From Nocardia amamiensis (GTDB lineage: Bacteria; Actinomycetota; Actinomycetes; Mycobacteriales; Mycobacteriaceae), in contig NZ_JADLQX010000028.1 of the NCBI RefSeq assembly GCF_015477605.1, forward strand, positions 17,201 through 81,200: a DNA stretch of 64,000 bases, in the 5' to 3' direction. Position numbers and translations under genes: made by a program. Positions 58,948-64,000 of the stretch are shown here, in pieces (position 1 is the stretch's first letter; each line of letters starts with the position of its first letter). The notes beneath the pieces were generated by a model. The model ran no database searches, was not told where the DNA came from, and saw only the letters and a list, made by a program, of their open reading frames with translations.

Positions 58948-61259
58948 CCACAGCAGAGGCACCGGCGCGGCGAGTGTTTCGTGAGGCAATCCTCGTCGCC
59001 GTGATCGGTGTGTGCGGTGCGGCCGGGCTGATCGCACGTCCGTTCAGCGGGGCGGTCGCCGATATGCTGTGGCTCGCGGCCATAGCGGTCGCGCTCGGGC
59101 CCGCGGCAGTCTGGGTCTTCCAGGATCTCCGGCGCGGACGCTATGGCGCCGATCTGCTCGCGTTGGTGGCACTGGTGGGTGCCGCTGCGGTCGGCGAGTA
59201 CTTCGCGGGCGCGCTGATCGCGTTGATGGTGGCCACCGGCCGCGTACTGGAGGCGTACGCGAGCCGCCGCGCCGGGCGCGACCTATCCGCGTTATTGGGC
59301 CGGGCGCCGGTGCGGGCGCACCGGCGGCGTGCCGGCGGCATCGAAACCGTTGCGGCCACCGAGATTTCACCGGGCGATGCCGTAGTCGTGCTGCCCGGTG
59401 AGACGGTGCCCGTCGACGGAGTGCTCACCATGGCGGGAGTCTTCGACGAATCGGCACTGACGGGAGAGCCGGTCCCAGTGGTGCGCCGCGCGAGCACCGA
59501 GATACGCAGCGGCGTGGTGAATGCCGGTGCCGCCGTGGATATCCGGGCCTCGGCAACGGTGGAGGAGAGCACCTATGCCGGAATCGTCACGCTTGCGCGA
59601 CAGGCCGCCGCCACGGCCGCCCCGACGGCGCGGCTGGCCGATCGAGTCGCGGTATGGTTCCTGCCGCTCGCGCTCGTGATCGCCGGTGTGGCCTGGATCC
59701 TCACGCGCGATCCGGTGCGAGCAGTCGCTGTCGTGGTCACCGCCACGCCCTGTCCGCTGCTGCTGGCGGTACCGGTCGCGATCACGGCCGGGATGTCGCG
59801 GGCTGCGCGAGCGGGTGTGGTGGTGAAGGACGGCGCCGCGCTCGAAACTCTGGGACGGGCACGATGTCTGGCGATGGACAAGACCGGTACCGTCACCGTC
59901 GGCCGACCGGCGGTGATCGACATCGTCACCGCTCCGGGTGCCGACGCCGACCAGGTGCTGCGACAGGCCGCCGCGGTCGAACGGTTCTCACCGCATGTGC
60001 TCGCCAACGCCGTCACCGCGGCGGCCGCGGCTCGTGGGCTGGAACCCGAGGGCGCGCAGGATGTTTCGGAGCAGCCCGGCCAGGGTGCGACGGGGACCGT
60101 AGCCGGTCATAGCGTTCGGGTCGGGCGGCTGCCGTCACGGACCGAGCCCGCGCCCTGGGCTCGAGCCGCCCAGCGGCGGGCCCGGCTGGACCTGGCTGTT
60201 CTCGTCTGGGTGTGTGTCGATGATGCACCCATGGCGGCCCTGCTGGTGCGGGATCGCATCCGCGCCGACGCGGCACGCACTATGCGCCGCCTGCGATCGG
60301 CAGGCCTGCGGCGGCTGCTGCTGCTCACCGGCGACCGGGTCGACAACGCCGCCGAGGTTGCTCAGTTGCTGGGACTCAGCGAAGTCGTCGCCGACGCCGA
60401 CCCCGCCGACAAGATCGCGGCCATCCGCGCGGCACGCGACGACGGGGTGACCGTCATGGTCGGTGATGGTGTGAACGACGCTCCAGCGCTCGCGGCAGCG
60501 GATGTGGGCGTCGCCCTCGGTTCCCGCGGGTCCACGGCCGCGGTTCAGGCCGCCGACGCGGTGATCGTGGACGACCGCATCGATCGGCTCGCCGACGCCG
60601 TCGAGGTCGCCCAACGATCGCATCGGCTGGCCGTGCAGAGCGCGATCGCGGGCATGACCCTGTCGCTGGCGGCGATGATCGCCGCCGCCTTCGGGCTGCT
60701 CGCTCCCGCTGCCGGCGCGCTGGTGCAGGAGGGTATCGACGTCGTGGTGATCCTCAATGCGTTGCGGGCCCTACGGATTGATCGTGGACGCCGCACCGCC
60801 GCGATCGACCCTTTGATCGCTCGCTTCGTGCGGGAGCACGACCGGCTGCAGGCGGCGCGCGCCTCGGTTCGGCAAGCGGCCGACGCGCTGTCCCGTGGCC
60901 CAAGCCTGAGCGCGGATGCGGCGGTCCGCCGCGCATTCGATCTTCTCGTCCAGCACATACTGCCGCACGAACATGCCGAGGACTCGCAGCTGTATCCGGC
61001 TCTGGCCGATTACCTGCGCGACCCGGAAGCGATGGTGACGATGAGCCGTGAGCACACCGAGATCGATCGACTCACAGACCGGATCCGCCGCCACCTCGAC
61101 GACTCCGCACACGGAATCCGTGCCGACCAGATCGACGATCTCCGCGCGACCCTCTACGGGCTTGACGCGGTCCTCACCCTGCACTTCGCCCAAGAGGACG
61201 AAGCGCTGTTCACCTTGGCACACAACCAGGTCGACACGACGGCGATGAGTTCCCCATGA
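58944..61259 (+). CDS. P1B-like ATPase fused to a C-terminal hemerythrin domain
   Basis: The 771-residue protein has a metal-pump core: SALTGEPVPVVRR, ATPCPLLLAVPVAITAG (TPCPLL in place of CPCALG), AMDKTGTVTVGRP, LLTGDR and VMVGDGVNDAPALAAADVGVALGSRG. The HMA domain is absent. The last 150 residues are a hemerythrin HHE domain with His/Glu ligands in FVREHDRLQAAR, HILPHEHAEDSQLYPAL, SREHTEIDRLTDRI and LHFAQEDEALFTLAHNQ, enough for a di-iron site. A pump joined to an oxygen- or NO-binding di-iron domain suggests redox gating of transport. ATG 58944 overlaps the CtpF-like stop, so the two ATPases are made together. Confidence 0.92.
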   Translation: MTTAEAPARRVFREAILVAVIGVCGAAGLIARPFSGAVADMLWLAAIAVALGPAAVWVFQDLRRGRYGADLLALVALVGAAAVGEYFAGALIALMVATGRVLEAYASRRAGRDLSALLGRAPVRAHRRRAGGIETVAATEISPGDAVVVLPGETVPVDGVLTMAGVFDESALTGEPVPVVRRASTEIRSGVVNAGAAVDIRASATVEESTYAGIVTLARQAAATAAPTARLADRVAVWFLPLALVIAGVAWILTRDPVRAVAVVVTATPCPLLLAVPVAITAGMSRAARAGVVVKDGAALETLGRARCLAMDKTGTVTVGRPAVIDIVTAPGADADQVLRQAAAVERFSPHVLANAVTAAAAARGLEPEGAQDVSEQPGQGATGTVAGHSVRVGRLPSRTEPAPWARAAQRRARLDLAVLVWVCVDDAPMAALLVRDRIRADAARTMRRLRSAGLRRLLLLTGDRVDNAAEVAQLLGLSEVVADADPADKIAAIRAARDDGVTVMVGDGVNDAPALAAADVGVALGSRGSTAAVQAADAVIVDDRIDRLADAVEVAQRSHRLAVQSAIAGMTLSLAAMIAAAFGLLAPAAGALVQEGIDVVVILNALRALRIDRGRRTAAIDPLIARFVREHDRLQAARASVRQAADALSRGPSLSADAAVRRAFDLLVQHILPHEHAEDSQLYPALADYLRDPEAMVTMSREHTEIDRLTDRIRRHLDDSAHGIRADQIDDLRATLYGLDAVLTLHFAQEDEALFTLAHNQVDTTAMSSP

Positions 61260-61449
61260 CGGCGGGAGTCACGCTATGAGCATCCTTTCCCTCGGCCAGG
61301 CGTTGCTACCGACCTGGCCTGTCCGATGCGCCCTACCGAGCTGGTCGCCCGTGACGGCTGCCCGTCGCCGAATTGTCAGCAGGGAAGGCCAGCCCTGGCC
61401 GAAGAGGTGCGCGTGTGGCGCCGTAGGCCACAGAACGGGGCGGTTCGGA

Positions 61450-61785
61450 TCAGATCGCAGCGAGGTGGAAGTCGACGGTGTCCGGGCCCGGGAACATTTC
61501 CGCGGTCACATGGACCTCGACGGTCCCGGCGAAGTAGGGCGTGACCGGGATCGTGGCCGCGAGACCAGCGGAGCTGGTGACGGCGTGCCAACGAATGCCG
61601 TCGGGGCTGGGCGGTGACGGAAAGACCGGCGCCGCCGACCCCCGAAGAGTGAAACACACTTCGACGCCTTCCACTCCGGCGCCGGACGAATCGGTGACTT
61701 GGACGACGCACGATTCGGGGAACGGTGTTCCAGCCGCGGCCTTCTGTTTGTTGCCCGCATGGATGTGCAGCCTGTTCTCGGCCAT
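61450..61785 (-). CDS. Ig-like (Big-1-type) domain protein
   Basis: The 111-residue protein lacks a signal peptide and reads HAGNKQKAAAGTPFPESCVVQVTDSSGAGVEGVEVCFTL at its start, the typical pattern of Big-1/Ig-like folds (G-x3-F-P-x-P-L-x-V-x-V-x-D-x2-G-x-P-V). Its C-terminus is FAGTVEVHVTAEMFPGPDTVDFHLAAI. Function unknown. ATG 61785 follows AGAGGT. It is convergent with the ATPase operon. Confidence 0.7.
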   Translation of the reverse strand: MAENRLHIHAGNKQKAAAGTPFPESCVVQVTDSSGAGVEGVEVCFTLRGSAAPVFPSPPSPDGIRWHAVTSSAGLAATIPVTPYFAGTVEVHVTAEMFPGPDTVDFHLAAI

Positions 61786-62057
61786 GGCATACCTCTAGAA
61801 ACCCTTCGAGAATTCGAGTCAATCGCGACCCGCGCCCGCCGATGAAGACTCTTTGGTCCCCTGTCCGGGCCGGCGGAGGCTCAATGGCCCGTCCTCGCGG
61901 AACAATGGGCGATTTCGGCCCTACCGCTGGGTACTACGGGCTGATCACGCCCGCCGCGTAGACACTCGGCGGGCGCCTTTGGTATGAGAACTGCGCAAGT
62001 TGCGCAAGACAGGTGTCTATGATCTCGGCCCAGCCGCGTTGTGGCCGCTACGTCGGG
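61786..62057. other. Intergenic region upstream of the Ig-like gene
   Basis: Contains GACTC-TTTG-GTCCC at about 61845-61860 and TTTC-GGCCC near 61914, partial matches to the dormancy box. No gene. Confidence 0.3.
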
Positions 62058-63437
62058 TCAGGTGCTTCTGGCGGTGGTCTGCGATTGGAGGGCGCGGATG
62101 CGGTCGGTGAGTTCGCGGACTGCGGGGCGGCGGCTGTAGGCGACAAGGTCGCCGGCGAGGGAGTTCAGGTGGCCGACACAGCGCGTGGAGGTGACTTGCT
62201 CGGCGAGTATGTCGACAGCGCGGCCCGCGAGCGTAAGGGCGTGCTCGAGGTCGGGGTCCTGTTGTCGAAGGTAGGTGGTGGCGAGCAGGGTGTAACGCAA
62301 CGCGCCTTCGCGGGAGTTGTTCGAGTCCTGCAGCCGCAGCGCGGTGCGCAGGTGATGGCGAGCGGAGCCATGTTGTCCCAGGCGCAGGTAGCAGTACCCG
62401 GCTTGGGCCTGCGCTTGGGCTGGGTCGAGCCAGTAGCTCCAGTCGGGTGCCGTCGCGGTGGAGTCGAGGTCGGTGAACGCGGCGTCGAGTGCTCGGCTGC
62501 ACTCGGTCGGGGCGCCTTGGGTGGCGTAGGCTTCGGCGGCCCGCAGATGCAGGATGGCTGAAACTCGGGGGCTGGCGCCGGGGTAGCCGACGCGGGCGGA
62601 TTCGGCCAGGACCGCGGCCTCGCGGGGTTGACCGAGATCTTTGGCCTGGCAGGACATGAATCCGAGAATGTTGGCGGCCAAGGCGCGGTCCCCAGCGCTG
62701 TGCGCGGTGCGCAGTGCGGCCACCCAGTAACGTTGGGCGCGGGCGTGCTGGCTGTTGTCGAAACACAGCCAGCCTGCAAGCCGCAGCAGTTCAGCAGCGC
62801 TGGCGTATAGCCGTCGGCCGATCGTGTCGTCGTAGCTGCCGTGTTGGAGCAGGTACAGCACATGCCGCAGGTGGGCGCGGACCATTTTCAGCAGCGTGCC
62901 GCCGCCGACTTGATCGTCCATGCGGCGAAGGCTGGCGGACATCGTGTCGATCTCCTCGACGGTGCCGAATTTGACCCGGGTCCCGGTCGAGCCGGTCAGG
63001 TCGGCAACGGGGGCGGCAAGCAACCACTGATGGGCGGGGCCGGTCATCGCGGTACCCATCAGGGTCAGAAAGAGCCGTCGCTGCATGGGATCAGCCTCCG
63101 TGACGGCGTGGATTGCGCGCAAGGCCCCTGCCGCCGTCCATGGCCCGGTGAGCCCGCTGTCGGCGGGCAGCACGTGCTCGGCTCCACGTGTGGTCGTAGC
63201 TTGCCAGCCGAGGATGTCGGGAGTGATAGGGCGGGCCAGCTCGGCAGTGAGCAGTGCCGCGGCAAGTTCCGGCCACGGCGCACGGGGGCGGGCGCCGGCC
63301 AGCCACTTGTAGGGCGTCTTTGGATGGACCTGTTCGCGGCGGCCGTGCAGCGCCGCCTGTTCGGTGAGCTTGCGCGCCAGGGTTTCCGGCCGCCATCCCA
63401 GTTCGGCCAGCAGCTTGACCAGCGGTGACCCGCTCAC
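62058..63437 (-). CDS. TPR-type helical transcriptional regulator-like protein
   Basis: The 459-residue protein has an N-terminal helix-turn-helix-like part (LVKLLAELGWRPETLARKLTEQAA, then TPYKWLAGARPRAPWPELAAALL) like the actinobacterial regulators that carry HTH plus tetratricopeptide repeats. From residue 165 it is all helical with TPR-like units, for example GRRLYASAAELLRLAGWLCFDNSQHARAQRYWVAALRTAHSAGD, ALAANILGFMSCQAKDLGQPREAAVLAESA, and AGYCYLRLGQHGSARHHL. The signal it reads is unknown. GTG 63437 is the first start of the frame. It stands at the island edge, divergent from the small gene at 63652. Confidence 0.8.
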   Translation of the reverse strand: MSGSPLVKLLAELGWRPETLARKLTEQAALHGRREQVHPKTPYKWLAGARPRAPWPELAAALLTAELARPITPDILGWQATTTRGAEHVLPADSGLTGPWTAAGALRAIHAVTEADPMQRRLFLTLMGTAMTGPAHQWLLAAPVADLTGSTGTRVKFGTVEEIDTMSASLRRMDDQVGGGTLLKMVRAHLRHVLYLLQHGSYDDTIGRRLYASAAELLRLAGWLCFDNSQHARAQRYWVAALRTAHSAGDRALAANILGFMSCQAKDLGQPREAAVLAESARVGYPGASPRVSAILHLRAAEAYATQGAPTECSRALDAAFTDLDSTATAPDWSYWLDPAQAQAQAGYCYLRLGQHGSARHHLRTALRLQDSNNSREGALRYTLLATTYLRQQDPDLEHALTLAGRAVDILAEQVTSTRCVGHLNSLAGDLVAYSRRPAVRELTDRIRALQSQTTARST

Positions 63438-63651
63438 GTCAGTTCGCCTACCCTGTCACCGTCATCAGTGCCGTCGATGCGGCGACTGTAGACCGCATTG
63501 GTGCTGCGTCGCACCGGGATTCACCGGAACGCACCAAGCGCACCACTGCCGCTACCAGGGCTTTCACGGTGTGCTCGTCATCGGCGGACCGCGGTTCTGG
63601 AGCGCGATCCGAGCTCACCCACATTGTCGACTTCAAACAGGGGGTGCCGCG

Positions 63652-63855
63652 ATGGATACGGTGGCCGATCGGAATCGATGGGCGATCCAGCACGCAGACT
63701 GCGGCGTTGCCGAGCCGTACATCACCTCGATCGAGCAGGCCCGGTTCATTCTCGCCACGCACGCCGGACACGGTGCGCGATGTCTGCAATATATCGCTGC
63801 CATGGCCTATAGCTTCGGCCAACAGGAGCACTACCTGGACTCACTCGGGCAGTGA
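63652..63855 (+). CDS. Hypothetical small protein
   Basis: The 67-residue product reads MDTVADRNRWAIQHADCGVAEPYITSIEQARFILATHAGHGARCLQYIAAMAYS and ends YLDSLGQ. It has two Cys and no membrane helix. Similar short proteins occur beside TPR-type HTH regulators in nocardiae and streptomycetes. Function unknown. ATG 63652 follows AGGGGGTGCCGCG. The 200 bp before it, divergent to the regulator, hold no other gene. Confidence 0.6.
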   Translation: MDTVADRNRWAIQHADCGVAEPYITSIEQARFILATHAGHGARCLQYIAAMAYSFGQQEHYLDSLGQ

Positions 63856-63906
63856 TTCGGCATGGTTAGTGTGGAGGAATTGTCAAAACCTGTGGTTCGG
63901 TCTGTT

Positions 63907-64000
63907 TCAGGCGACCTCCGTTCGGGTGGTGTCGGCCGGGTCGGGTGAGGATGCGGGGGTGATCTCGCGGGGTCGTTCGAGCAGCTTGCCCTTGTGGAAC
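63907..64000 (-). CDS. C-terminal end of a gene cut by the window edge
   Basis: Thirty codons and a stop are visible on the minus strand: FHKGKLLERPREITPASSPD, continuing to TRTEVA. The coding part looks genuine at its start and has a disordered tail. I cannot name the family; a transposase or integrase end is one possibility. Confidence 0.4.
   Translation of the reverse strand, partial: FHKGKLLERPREITPASSPDPADTTRTEVA

Noticed and set aside
1..64000. CRISPR arrays, tRNA or rRNA genes, complete insertion sequences, riboswitches
   Set aside because: No regularly spaced repeats, cloverleaf, or rRNA-like sequence, and no intact transposase with terminal repeats was seen on reading.

Overview
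The window is high-GC DNA with actinobacterial start sites (many GTG starts, GGAGG-type ribosome sites, ATGA/GTGA overlaps). The gene content (DosR/DosS, UsfY-like protein, WS/DGAT acyltransferases, GTP-type PEP carboxykinase, deazaflavin-type nitroreductase, mycothiol-type DsbA) points to the Mycobacteriales, most likely Nocardia or a close relative. The genus is inferred; no rRNA or tRNA gene is visible.

Nearly the whole window reads as one consolidated hypoxia/dormancy island of the kind scattered around the Mycobacterium tuberculosis chromosome as the DosR regulon. It carries the two-component pair (DosS-type haem sensor kinase at 8763-10532, DosR-type regulator at 28088-28735), three Acg-family nitroreductases, three tandem universal stress proteins, a RafH-type ribosome hibernation factor, an Rv1733c-like membrane protein, an M50/CBS protease, two WS/DGAT acyltransferases, PEP synthase, two DUF2267 proteins, a CBS-BON protein, a phosphoribosyltransferase with a PRPP synthase, an Rv2004c-like kinase, and P-type ATPases including a CtpF-like pump. 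About twenty copies of a 14-bp imperfect palindrome, GGGNC-N4-GNCCC, usually with CTTC, TTTC or GAAG in the middle, lie upstream of these genes and of dosR itself. This is the strongest evidence that they form one regulon.

Layout: 0-2 kb, a DHFR-like enzyme, GerW and an SRPBCC protein. 2-2.6 kb, relics. 2.6-8 kb, UsfY-like, PNPOx, a small protein, Acg enzymes and a split-barrel/membrane protein. 8-10.5 kb, a broken narJ and dosS. 10.7-14.7 kb, sulP, pckG and an ArsR regulator with a strong operator palindrome. 15-20.8 kb, Ddn-like, acg, usp, rafH, an hsp20 relic and an Rv1733c-like gene. 21-22.2 kb, relics. 22.5-25.8 kb, two lipid-phosphatase-type proteins, one a three-domain fusion. 26-32 kb, DUF4389, a Gmad2-like lipoprotein or secreted protein, dosR, usp, SDR and usp. 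32-36 kb, ppsA and WS/DGAT divergently arranged. 36-40.3 kb, a separate CsoR/CstR-type module (DsbA-like, MMPL, regulator, DUF2892, DUF302) with three ATACCCC-N2-GGGGTAT-type operators. 40.7-48.4 kb, M50 protease, DUF2267, flavodoxin, CBS-BON, split-barrel paralogue, WS/DGAT and a SHOCT protein. 48.7-61.3 kb, three P-type ATPases with unusual fused domains, plus the PRT/PRPP synthase/kinase group. 61.4-64 kb, an Ig-like protein, a TPR-type regulator, a small protein, and the edge of another gene.

The genes together suggest oxygen/redox sensing (DosS to DosR), ribosome protection, flavin/F420-type reductases, triacylglycerol or wax synthesis, gluconeogenic PEP control, metal and cation efflux, and thiol/persulfide stress. 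A second theme is decay: narJ, hsp20, acs, nicotinate phosphoribosyltransferase, a GNAT gene and two ISL3-type transposase fragments survive only as frameshifted or deleted relics.
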